The position numbers were made by a program, and so were the translations under genes. 64,000 bases of DNA from Rhizophagus clarus (Eukaryota; Glomeromycota; Glomeromycetes; Glomerales; Glomeraceae), in contig BLAL01000356.1 of NCBI GenBank assembly GCA_015698045.1, positions 2,170,001-2,234,000 on the forward strand, written 5' to 3'. Of the stretch, positions 31,370 to 41,834 are shown one piece after another. Under the pieces are notes generated by a model, which made no database searches, was not told the origin of the DNA, and worked only from the letters and a program-made list of their open reading frames with translations. Positions within the stretch are counted from its first letter, which is position 1; every line of letters begins with the position of its first letter.

Positions 31370-34009
31370 CAGTGCTTAAAATAGAATTTGAATTTTACCG
31401 GCTAAGGATCCGGGATAAAAATATTTTGCCGGCCAAGGATCCGGAATGAAAATATTTTACCGGATTTTTCCGGAATGTTATAAAATTTACCGGCTAAATA
31501 AATTTTTTAAGTAAAAGTAAAAACAATATATTTATATGTTCTTTATTAAAAAAAATTTAAATTCTTCTTTTACATGCTCCATTCCAAATTTGTAATGCTC
31601 TAGTGAAATCAAATTCAGATAAATCTTTTTCTTCTAAACCAACCATCATCCAAAAATGTAATGTTTCGTTATTTAAAGAATTTCGCAAATCAGTTTTTAT
31701 CAAATTTTGCTTTGAAAATCCACGTTCACAATCAACTGATGAAAATGGAATAGAATATATAATTCCTAGTAATTTGATAATATTTGGAAAAGCATCATAA
31801 TAAAACTCAAATAATCTCGGAAGCAATACTTCAATTTTTATGTTTTTAAAATTTGAATATACTATTGCTTTATACCCAAACCACTCTCCACAAATATTAT
31901 TGACTTCTTTTTTATAAAATTCCGATAAAATATTTAACTCTTGTTCCCCATATTTTGCAAGTTCTTCTTTACAATTTGGCCAATTTGCATGATCAAGTAT
32001 TTTCATTGAATTAAGTAAAGGTCTATCAGGAAATCTTTCTTGAATTTCTGAAACAACAGCTGATGCAAAAGATTGAATATCAACAACTAATTCTGCTTCA
32101 TAATTTTCGTCCCATGTTAATTGATGTGCACCAATATTACAATCTTCTCCTAATGGTACATTTGACAAAAATCTATTTAAATTTTCTCCTAATAATAATC
32201 TTCCTTCATTATCAAATTCCAAAAATTCCTGCCGAATTTTATTAAGAGTTAACTCTATTACTGGATCTATGTCAGATATTTGAATTTTTTTTTGTTGAAA
32301 AACCTTGCTTAAAGCTGAAAGATATCCAAGAATATCCCATAAAAAATGAAGAAAAGCAAGAAGTTTCCAATTACAAATTGCTGTATATAAAGAAACAAAA
32401 CTTTGTTTTTGAAGATTATTAGTGGTTGTTGTTATTGTTTCCAATAATGTATCCATTAAAGACTCAATTGAAAGACATAAATTTTTGACTGCTTCATACC
32501 AAGAAAGCCATCGGACTTCATAAATTTGTTTTATTTTCAAAATTGGATGTCCTAATATTTCTTGATATTTGCGTAAAATATCTACCCTTTTACTAGAATT
32601 TGAAAAAAAATTATAAACTGACTTTATAATATGTTCAGCATGCTTGCAAAAATCCACTTTTTTTTCCGCTGAATTGCAGGCTAAAGCTAGCCTATGTGCA
32701 ATGCAGTGTGTTATAAATAAACACTCATTTCTTTCCTTAATTCTTGACGCTACTCCTGTTGATCTTCCTAACATAACACTTGCTCCATCCGAAGCAAAAG
32801 ACATAAGTTTATTTGTTAAACCTTTAAAAAAAATTATAGTTAATAAAACAAATAAAACTATATTAATATATATGTTAAGATTAAAAACTTAGTACCTTTT
32901 TTATCGAATAAATCAATAATTGCTTCAAAAATAGTTTTTGAATCTTTGCTTTTTAGTTGAAGTAATTTTAAAAAACGGACTTTAATCTTTCCATGCAAAC
33001 AATACTTAACATATATAATAAGGTGAGGTTCACTTGAAATATCTGTACTTTCATCAACCATAATACCAAATGCGATAGCTTCATTTAATTCGTTCCATAT
33101 AGTTTCCTCTATTGAAATTGAAATAGCAGATAATATTTCACGACCAGACACGTTATTTTCATAATTAATTGTACTAGAAGCTGATATTAATTGAGGACAT
33201 CCAAGAATTCTACAAAGTTTTACAACTTCAGATAACTTGTTTAACGAAATATCATTTTCTGCTAGCCAAAAAATTATTTTCATTAAAGAGCCAATATGAT
33301 TTTGAGCCTTATCTATAGAATTATTTGAAACTCTAATAAATTCTGCCCTTGATATCTCGAGATTTGTTGCATCAGTATGATCTTTCGTTGAAGCATGTTC
33401 TGATAAAGCTGAAGTTTTAAAATTTTTTGAACCTAATTTAAATAATTTTCGGTTATTAATGTAATTATAAATAAAATAATAAAATAATAAATTATATTAC
33501 CTTCTTTTCCAAATCTATTTAATTTTTTATGGCTTTTGCATAATGAGCAAAACATTAGTTTTTTCGAACTATCATATATTAGCCATTTATAAATTTCTAA
33601 CCATTCTTCTTGAAAACCTTCAGTCTTTTTTTTTATTAGGAGGCGTGTCTTCTTCTTTTTAAAATTTATATTTTTTTGTATTTGTTTTTTATTAATATTA
33701 GTATTAGTTTCTTCTAAATCTGAATCTATAACATTAAACTCGTTATCATCAATTTCGTCCATATCTTTGTTAGAAATTTTTTTTTTAAAATATTGTTCGA
33801 CAGACATTTTGCTCAAAAAATCATAAAATTTGATTATCAAAATGATAATTTATTGATACAATATTGCCGATATACAAAAAAATTTGCCGGACAGAAATCC
33901 GTTGATCATAAAAATTTTCCGGAAAAAAATCCGTTATGAAAAAATTTTATCGGGGATTTTTTAAAAATTCCGGATTTTGCCGGAATTTATAGTACTATTT
34001 TAAGCACTG
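31370..34009 (-). mobile_element. hAT transposon, 2,640 bp, apparently intact
   Basis: Perfect 15-bp inverted ends CAGTGCTTAAAATAG / CTATTTTAAGCACTG and a perfect 8-bp target duplication TTTATAAT define the borders. Subterminal regions hold repeated CCGGAAT / CCGGC words, likely transposase sites. The element lies about 60 bp upstream of the R transposase remnant's start codon. It is absent from the matching site in L, so it entered after the two copies parted. Confidence 0.95.
31557..33807 (-). CDS. hAT transposase, three exons, open
   Basis: Exons 33,501-33,807, 32,896-33,432 and 31,557-32,821 join in frame (2,109 nt, 702 aa) through two GT-AG introns. The N-terminal TTF/BED-like zinc finger (F-C-S-L-C ... 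E-H-A-S-T-K-D-H) is split by intron 1. The RNase H-like core shows D in M-V-D-E-S-T-D, D in F-A-S-D-G-A-S-V-M, C-I-A-H-R-L-A-L-A, and E in V-D-C-E-R-G-F-S within the C-terminal dimerisation region. This is the pattern of hAT proteins of the ZMYM6/ZNF862-like type. It cuts and pastes the element. No stop or frameshift is seen, so it may be active. Start chosen at M-S-V-E-Q-Y-F; an upstream ATG exists at 33,840. Confidence 0.88.
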
Positions 34010-34017
34010 TTTATAAT
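34010..34017 (+). repeat. 8-bp target duplication of the hAT element (right)
   Basis: Second TTTATAAT, directly after the terminal CACTG. Confidence 0.95.
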
Positions 34018-34076
34018 TTAAAGCTTTAATTGAATCATAAAATTCTAAATTAAGATATCTTAAATTTTTTATAAAG

Positions 34077-34941
34077 ATGAGAAGACGATTTAATCATATC
34101 GAACCAATAAAACCAATTCGAATTCGAAATCGGTTTTCCTACAGCAATCCTAATGAGACAACAGAATCTGACGAGAGAGTAGCAATACGTTTACCCGTAC
34201 GTTCACCTGATAATGATAATGAAGACATGGACTTTCAATATGATTATGAAGATGGTAATTTAAGTTTTCAAGACAATAATGATGATGATAATGCATATGA
34301 TTCAATTAATCCTCAACACTACAATGATGAGATGATATTTTCGCAAGATGATATAAATTCATCAGATACTGAAGAGGAAGAAGAAAGTGACAACGATTAC
34401 AATAGCGAAGAGGAGGAAGTAGATGATAATGAAATCAATGAAAAGAATGTCAAAGCAGGAACGTGATTCACTTTTCTTAACTTTGCATAATTTTAAAACT
34501 GAGTTGTTTTTATCTTATGTGGATATGAAATTTGAGGCAGCACTTATGAATGTTTCAACTAGTTGGTACAAATTGGCATCATATACATTTGAAGAAGAAA
34601 GTGGTATCCTTTCAAAAGTCTACTTATACCTTGGTGATTTTATCACAATTTATGAAGAAGATCACGAAGAATCTTATGCAGTTATCAAAGGTATCTTTCA
34701 ACATAAAAGTAATAATGACAAATATTATGCCTTTATTGTTGTAGATTGGTTTGAGGATACTGGAGCTGAACATTCGGTATTAAAATGTCCACTTTACCGC
34801 CTTCAAGCAACAGGAAATAAATGGAGACGCATTTTTCCAATTACTGTAATAGATAATTTTCAAAAAGTACATTTTATTCATAATTGTAATTCAGAAAGTG
34901 CCAACTACCTAATCATGATACCACAAATAGAATTTGGATAA
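34077..34941 (+). pseudogene. Transposase remnant of R with internal deletion
   Basis: The first 122 codons match the start of the L transposase (basic start, acidic tract). At about 34,437 the sequence jumps to the L region coding M-S-K-Q-E-R-D-S, skipping about 2.7 kb that contains the catalytic core. The C-terminal BAH-like part follows in another frame (34,450-34,941) and is itself shortened by a 1-nt loss near 34,905. The copy cannot encode a working transposase; R is a non-autonomous derivative. Confidence 0.85.
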
Positions 34942-36125
34942 AAAATAATTTTTATTTTACAGCCGTATAATTGTTTGATTATATAAATATATAATTTGTG
35001 TCAGTTTTAAAATTAACCAATAAAATCACATTAATCATTATGCATGATGTAAATATATTAAAATTAACCAATCAAAATTGATTTGTTTACATGCATGTGA
35101 GATCTAAAATAGCTAAAATTCGTAATGTTTTGTTTATTTTCAAAAATAAACTTCTCTCTTCTTTAATATTATACTTGTCTTAACACTTTACGGTATTTTC
35201 TTCTTTTTTCTTTTATCCAAGTTACTTTACTTATCTTTTACAATATTAACAATACTTTGGCATTTTAATTTCTATATATGATATAGCCACCAACACAAAA
35301 ACCGTTCGCCAAAAAAACGTATAAGACAAAAAAACTACTTTTAAATAAATGGTGAAGCCGAATATTATACTTGTCTTATATTTTAACACTTTATGGTATT
35401 TTCTTCTTCTCTCTTTTACTTTACTTATCTTTTACAATATTAACAACACTTTGGCATTTTGGTTTATATTCGATATAGCCACCAACATGAAGACCGTTCA
35501 CCAAAAAACGTATAAGACAAAAAAACTACTTTCAAATAAATAGTGAAACCATTAAGCAGGTATGAAAATGTCATATACACATATTTTTCATATTTTTTTG
35601 GACTCTACCATATTCGTAAAGTCTACTGGTTCTGTAGGAGGAATTGGTTATGTACTTTCTTTACAATAGGGTATAGTTTGAGTCTTTCTTTGTTAGACTG
35701 TGGTATTACTTAAGAGAGTTAGAATGTATTCTCAAATGCTATGTTCAAATTGCTGAATATATTTGAGCTTTCTTTTGTAATATTTGCTTAGCCTGGAGGA
35801 AAATGTTATGAAATAGGGCTGGATATTTTATGACATTTTCTGCCGCCAATTACTTTGTCTGGGGTGGCGTCAGTCGTAGCAGCCAGCATTTTTTTTTTAT
35901 AATATTATGGTTTTAAGAATTAACACTTCCAAATTTAAAGAGCTAACGTTAAAAATATTATCATTTTTATTTTTTCTCAAAATCCCGGAGATTACCTGCT
36001 TTAACCATTATCCCAAGGTTATGTATTAAATTTAAATTTTAAATATATTTTATAAAGAGTATATTATATTAATTATGATTGTTTTTTTTTATATTTTTTT
36101 ATATTTAATATAAAATCGTTTTTGT
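34942..36125. other. Non-coding arm of R matching 7,130-8,245 of L
   Basis: The inverted counterpart of the L 3' region, including the ~190-bp tandem duplication (about 35,150-35,545). Nothing else is recognised. Confidence 0.5.
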
Positions 36126-36129
36126 GATG

Positions 36130-36790
36130 TAATTTATGAAATTACTATGATGTAATTATGATATCAAATAAATATTATAATACTTTAGCAATGTTAATTT
36201 GATATTAATATGATATTTCTATGATATAGTTACGATGTTAAATAAATGTAAAAACATTTTTGTAATATTAATTTGATGTTAATATGATATCGCTACAATA
36301 TGGTTACAATATCTAATAAATGTTATAATACTTTGCAATGTTAATTTGATGTTAATATGTTATCTTTATGATATAGTTACGATATCAAATAAATGTTATA
36401 ATACTTTGGCAATGTTAATTTGATGTCAATATATTATCTTTACAATATAGTTACGATATCGAATAAATGTTATAATACTTTGGCAATGTTAATTCGATAT
36501 TAATATGTTATCTTTACGATATAGTTATGATATCAAATAAATGTTATAATACTTTGGTAATATTAATTCGATGTTAATATAATATTGCTACGATATAGTT
36601 ACGATATCGAATAAATATCATAATACTTTAGCAATATTAATTCGATATTAATATGATATTGCTACGATACAGTTACAATGTCAAATAAATGTCGTATAGT
36701 GATCGCAGAGATATCGTACTAATCAATAACAAATAGATATAGTTACGATTAACTTAACGACAACGATTCAACTTTTTACTACGATATCGT
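36130..36790. repeat. Subterminal 74-bp repeat array, R copy
   Basis: The inverted equivalent of 6,425-7,090, with the same 74-bp spacing of ATAATACTTT. It ends about 70 bp from the terminus of R. Confidence 0.75.
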
Positions 36791-36861
36791 GATAATATCG
36801 TAACAATATCATTATGATATTGAATCGACATCAATAAATAACCCCAAGTTTCAGTAAAGTA

Positions 36862-37740
36862 AGGTAAGAGAGGGTAGGGTGAGTGAGGTGTCTTTCATTA
36901 TTCTTTTTTTTAACTAATTAATTATTTTTTTTTATTTTTTGTAGTGTTGCCAGGTAAAAAATACGATCAGACTTTTGGAATTAAGGTATTAAAAACCGAA
37001 AAAGAATAATAAAAATAAATAATTTTGGTATAAAATACTGAAAAAAAATGAAAAAATAAATAAAATAAAATAAATTTTGGTAAATACCGAGTAATTTAAT
37101 TTACTGAAATTAGTATTTTTTAAAAATAAATCCACGTATATCTATTATAAACTCTACGCAAACATAATATGTGAGTTACTCCCAAATTGACCAATTTACG
37201 CAAACTCAATTTGTAGGTTTAAAAAGTAATTTCATATAAACTCTACGTAAACCCGTATATGAGTTATATTAGTATTATTTGGGGTCCTGCTGGGACTATT
37301 AGTTCTGGCATTTTTTTTCAATTTTATAAATAGAAAGGTCGGGACCATTAGTTCCAGTGTTTTTTTTTGTAACTTTACATATAAAAACGCCTAGTTTCAG
37401 CTTTTTTTTTGATAATAAAGCTTGAGCCAGCTTGAGCCAGCTCAAGCTCAACTTGGCTTGAGCCAGAATTTTTCATGGCTCAGCTTGGTTTGAATGAGTT
37501 GAGCCAAGATTTTTTGTGGCTTAACTCATTTTGGCTCAAGCCAGAATTTTTTTTTTCAAGCCAAGCCAAGCCAGACTGTAGCTTGACTTGAGCCGGCTCA
37601 TGCAGAGCTTTATGTAAAATTAAATGGTAAATATTAATATTTTAATTCTATTATAATGATTAATGAGTGGTTAGATTTTTGAAAAGATCAATTTATGTTT
37701 TTGTAATAATTATTTCAAGTAAAAGGTAATACATTTATAT
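36862..37740. repeat. hAT-like debris with GAGCCA/TGGCTC repeats
   Basis: No gene. About 37,420-37,600 holds many copies, both orientations, of TTGAGCCAGC / GGCTCAAGCC. Such clustered subterminal words are common at hAT ends, and a transposase fragment lies just downstream. Two copies of a GGGACTATTAGTTC / GGGACCATTAGTTC sequence sit at about 37,285 and 37,340. Confidence 0.45.
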
Positions 37741-38028
37741 TTGAAAGATGTATCAATTGACTCATATACTGAATCTTTTAATATTACTGAAATAGAAAAA
37801 GTTTTAAATATAATTGGATCAGAAAAATTTGCAGGTATAATATTTGATGTTAAATCAACCATGCAAATAGCAAGAAGATTAATTTCTGAAAAACATTCTT
37901 ATATTTTATTAATATGTTGCATGACTCATCATGTAAATCTTATTACAAATAATATTATTAAATTGGAATTTAAGACTTTATATACTGTACAAGAGTTAAT
38001 CTCCAGGAAAATATTATTCAATCTTTAA
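37741..38028 (+). pseudogene. hAT transposase fragment
   Basis: A 95-codon open stretch contains F-A-G-I-I-F-D-V-K-S-T-M-Q-I-A-R-R and C-C-M-T-H-H-V-N-L-I-T. These resemble the second-Asp and C-x-x-H region of hAT/DUF659 proteins. No further domain is found up- or downstream, so it is a relic, unrelated in sequence to the intact hAT at 31,370. Confidence 0.55.
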
Positions 38029-38606
38029 CAAAAGAAGGTAGTTTCAATATCAAGCTATTATTGGAATAATTAATTGGTTTATATAGTTAATATATTAGTA
38101 ATAAAGAATTAACTATTAGAAAGATAATCTATTCTTAACTAATTTTTTGTTTTTAGTGCTGAATCTTTGCAATTTTTTTTTTTTTTTTTATTTTCTTTAT
38201 TTTTATAGTTAATCAATAGTATAAACAAGTAGCTGAACATGTTTTTTAATTTAAAGCATTATTTAAATCCATTTAATAATTATATAATTCTTATCAAAAT
38301 CATATTAAATAAATGTGATAACCAATGTCTTTATATTGAAAAAAAATATTGTAATAAATTGCAAAATATATAAAAATAATTTCAACTATTACAAAATAAT
38401 GTTAGAATTATAAAAGTATAATAAAAATCTTATAAATTTATATTAAAAAAATAGTCATTTTTTAGTAAAATAAGAAAAAGTAATTTTTATTTTATTATGC
38501 ATTAAGAATCACTTTATCTTTCAATTAATAAGACCATTTTATTTATATATTAATCTTTTTTGCAAATCATGATGGATATTATCACTCATTTAACAGTTCA
38601 TTTATT
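38029..38606. other. AT-rich spacer
   Basis: About 580 bp of AT-rich sequence. I see no gene, repeat array or terminus. Confidence 0.5.
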
Positions 38607-40634
38607 TAATATTTACATTATATTTATTTTATTTTATTTTTATTTTTGAAACCAGTTACTTTATTAAGTAAATGCCCTTAGGGCGACGTCAAGAGTACAA
38701 AAAAGACTAACTATATCAAAACCAACTCCGAGAAAGTAGCTAGAATTAAGTAGACTCCAATCCCATCGAAACAGGATGACCAGTTGGACCAAAGTCCCAA
38801 TTTCCAATTAAGGGAGAAAATTGTAGCAACCTATCCATCACAGAACCCAATCCAAAAAGAAATAAAACACTATATATGACTAAAATTTAGAAATTAGAGT
38901 TAACAAAAGCTTGACAATATCCATCTTATCGTCAGTCTTCTTGCCCAAGGACTTCTTTTTCTTTTTGTCTTTTGACTTTTTCGAAGTCTTCGTCTTGTCC
39001 TTGTTAGGTTTAGAATTAGCCGAGTGAGTTTTTGAGGAACTAGAATTCTTGGTCTTCATAGAGGAGTCTTTATTTTTGGACTTCTTAGTTGAACCAAAGG
39101 AATTCTTGGACTTTTTTGTTTGTGAGGCAGTAAGGGGAGCCGAACACCATGGGAGAGAGTAGTCAACATCGTTATGATTGAAATTAAATCTGGTCTTCCT
39201 ACAGATTTCTACATCGTCATATTTTTCGAAGAAGACTACAATCGAGGCCTTTCCACCTGTTTCAAATTGTTTAATAGCTTTGATTGGTAAATTACCAAAC
39301 ATTTCCTGAGAAGGAGCAGTGCGTTCCCATGTTGACCAATAACGAGATTCTTGAGGTAAATCATTAAGGTATAAGCGAAACTGTTCTCTTTTTTTCCTTT
39401 GGTGTAGCGACCAGTTTCCAGGGAACCAACGTACAGATATATCACCAAGGGAGTATTACCATATCCCCTGTTCGAAGGAAGCGAGTGCGAAAGTTGAGAG
39501 ACATATTTTGATTCGAAGCGTTTGGTATTTCCTTTGCTTCTTCACTGTCATCGAGATAGGATCTCCCCACGCTTTAAGTTCAGCAAGTATTTTTTCATGG
39601 GACCAACTTGAGGGTACGTCATAAACAAAGATATCCCTAATGTTATTAACTTTTTCATCAGGAATGTTAGTATCAACGATTATTTTTTCCACCGATTTTT
39701 CCAGAACCTTCTTTTTCTTCTTATCTTTTGGCATAGTATTACTACTATCGGAAGGATGCGGAGGTATAGGTATATCATCATTGGCGTTCTCCATGTTTAC
39801 ATCGATCAATTCCTCATCAGCTGTAAGCGGTCGCTGCTCGGGCATAATCGGCGATTTTGAGGAGGTACCAGGCTGAGATATTCCTATTTCAGGTATTATC
39901 GGCGGTGTGACCAGGTGTGAGTCACCAGAATTAACCAGATTCTGCATACCACGTGACATTTCCTTTACGACTGTATCGCCCACTTTTTTCTCAAGATTGG
40001 ACGAAACTTTTTCAAAAAATTCAGGCTGGTGGAGATAACACTCAAAAACCCTTAGGCCTGAATGTACCACCAAAGAAACTAGTGTATTAGGAATGTTTGT
40101 TTGTTGTGATATAGCTTTGTATCTTACAGGTTCAGCAGCAGCGCCAAAGGTCTTTATTAACCTTTTGCCTTGTTCCTGGGCGGTGCCACTTGTAATCTGT
40201 TGAAAATTTTCTTCTAACAATTGTAGAACATGTTGTTCAAATTGTATACACCACGACGCTATTTGGGCATCCGTTATTTCTATCGCAGGGATAGCAGGTT
40301 GTGGTGAAGATACTGGTTGCTTGTTTTTGTTTTTCTTCTGTTTCTTTTTCCCTTTTTTTTTGGATTGAACTTTGGTCCAAGTGCGCTGGGGAGGAGGGGG
40401 TTCATCACCCTCTCTATAAACTGAATAAGAGACGATAGAAGAGGACTCTTCAGCTTCAGACGAACAGTCGTTGTCAGTAGGAAGATATTCTTCTTCCATA
40501 AAATATTTATTTTGGCTCAACTCCATAACGTCGTTATTAAATAAAATAAAAAAAAATTTTGTTTTAAATTTTATTATGGTTGTGAACGGAACGGGGAAGA
40601 GTTTTATTTTCTTATTCTAATATTTACATTATAT
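38607..40634 (-). mobile_element. Non-LTR element carrying ORF1 only, with 17-bp target duplication
   Basis: TAATATTTACATTATAT occurs at 38,607-38,623 and 40,618-40,634 and encloses a 1,994-bp body. On the minus strand it consists of a short 5' UTR, one ORF with an RRM-like region, a ~230-bp 3' UTR ending in a GCCCTAAGGGC hairpin and an (AAATA)n-type tail. No reverse transcriptase or endonuclease ORF exists between the duplications. It therefore must have been copied in trans by another LINE, in the manner of ORF1-only derivatives. Confidence 0.85.
38880..40526 (-). pseudogene. ORF1-like RRM protein of the non-LTR element, one TAA
   Basis: A single frame of 549 codons is interrupted only by TAA at 39,456-39,458. 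The order is: acidic start with P-P-P-P-Q-R-T-W, a lysine-rich stretch (K-K-K-G-K-K-K-Q-K-K), a helical region, a linker with P-I-I-P-E, then R-D-I-F-V-Y-D-V-P-S-S-W (RNP2-like) and T-L-R-I-K-I-C-L-S (RNP1-like) of an RRM at about residues 295-355. The C-terminal tail is Lys/Ser-rich. RRM-bearing ORF1 proteins bind LINE RNA. Upstream of the TAA 356 residues remain open. I recall many such proteins in R. irregularis, without a search. Confidence 0.72.
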
Positions 40635-41199
40635 ATGTTTTTACTTTAATTTTATTTATATTATTTATACTTTAATATATATACATATATATATATCAAA
40701 CAGGAAAGATGTTATATAATTTTAGTGGCAAAATTTTTTTATTATGAATACTATAATAAAATTTTTATTATAGCATCTCTTTATAATATATAATATATAA
40801 ATAAAGTTTAAATTTGATCAGAGTAAATTTTTAACCAGTTAAAGTTGATGATTTTTAAATCTTAATTCTGGTCAAATTTTTCTTAATTCTGGCCAAATTC
40901 ATAATTCTGACCTAAACTTAAATAAATTTAAAAAAATACAGGTAAATGTAACTTTATATTTATATATTATAATACTTCAATTTAAAAAGCAAAAATAAAC
41001 TTATTAATCATCCCTACACTTTCATTGAAAAAAATGTCATTACTCAAACTGAACTATCAAGAACAATCTTCATTTGAAATTAATGTTTTTTGTATATTGA
41101 AAATAAAAAAAATAAAGTTTTGAAAATTAATACCATTATGTAAAATGCCAATAACTTCACATATATTCAATAAAAATTTAAATAATTTAATATACAAAT
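40635..41199. other. AT-rich spacer
   Basis: No gene or element seen; short T-A microsatellites at 40,675-40,697. Confidence 0.45.
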
Positions 41200-41204
41200 A
41201 GTTT

Positions 41205-41805
41205 CAAATCTGCTGAACAATTTTCACTTAATATACAAGGTGATTTTCATATGATCAAACTACATAAATTACACTCTGAAATTATTAAATAAATACATAA
41301 ATAACAAATGCTAATTTCTCTATATATACTGATTAAAATATTAACAAAATCAAGTTTCAATTAGATTTGACCTTGCTGAACAATTTTCACTTAATACACA
41401 AAGATGATCTTTTTATGATCAAAGTGCTTAAATTATGCTTTGATGCAAAAAATTTCAAAAATCTGAATTTAATTATGTTATAAATAATGCCAAAAGCATT
41501 ACAAATATTAGATAAAAAATTATACTAATTGATATCCAACTAGTTTTGATCTTGCTAAATAATTTTCACTTATTACACAAGGGTGAATTGCATATGATTA
41601 AAGTACCTAAATTACGCTTTAAAATTACTAAACAAAAAAAATAATAAATATAAATTTAAAGTTAGAAATACAGATAAGTTATTAAATATCAAATAAAATA
41701 TATAGAAAATTGAGTTACAAGTAGTTTTAATCCTGCTGAACAATTTTTACTTATTATACAAGAGCAATATGCTTATATCAAAAATACTAAATTTACATTT
41801 TAGAA
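41205..41805. repeat. Four diverged ~180-bp units
   Basis: A motif close to CTGAACAATTTTCACTTA followed by ATACACAAG and TATGATCAAA lies near 41,212, 41,372, 41,553 and 41,735. The spacing is 160-182 bp. The units are clearly related but worn. No coding sense; function unknown. Confidence 0.65.
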
Positions 41806-41834
41806 AAATTTTACATATATTAAAAATAGAGAAA

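Larger units (their letters stand above)
28369..36859. mobile_element. Element R: inverted, truncated second copy of L
   Basis: The sequence matches L in reverse from 36,859 (end CAGTAAAG, followed by TA) inward to 28,369, corresponding to L 6,274-14,929. It then stops exactly at the end of element C, so the other end of R is absent. Relative to L it has a hAT insertion, a ~2.7-kb internal deletion in the transposase gene and scattered small changes. The arrangement forms a >8-kb inverted repeat with L around a 13.4-kb spacer. Confidence 0.85.

Noticed and set aside
6274-36859. One 30-kb transposon with 8.6-kb terminal repeats
   Set aside because: L has its own right end at 16,896 with matching TA flank, and Polinton sequence follows; the two arms are two copies of a 10.6-kb element in opposite orientation.
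38880-40526. Host RRM-protein gene
   Set aside because: The 17-bp target duplications, A-rich tail and UTR hairpin show it to be part of a non-LTR element.
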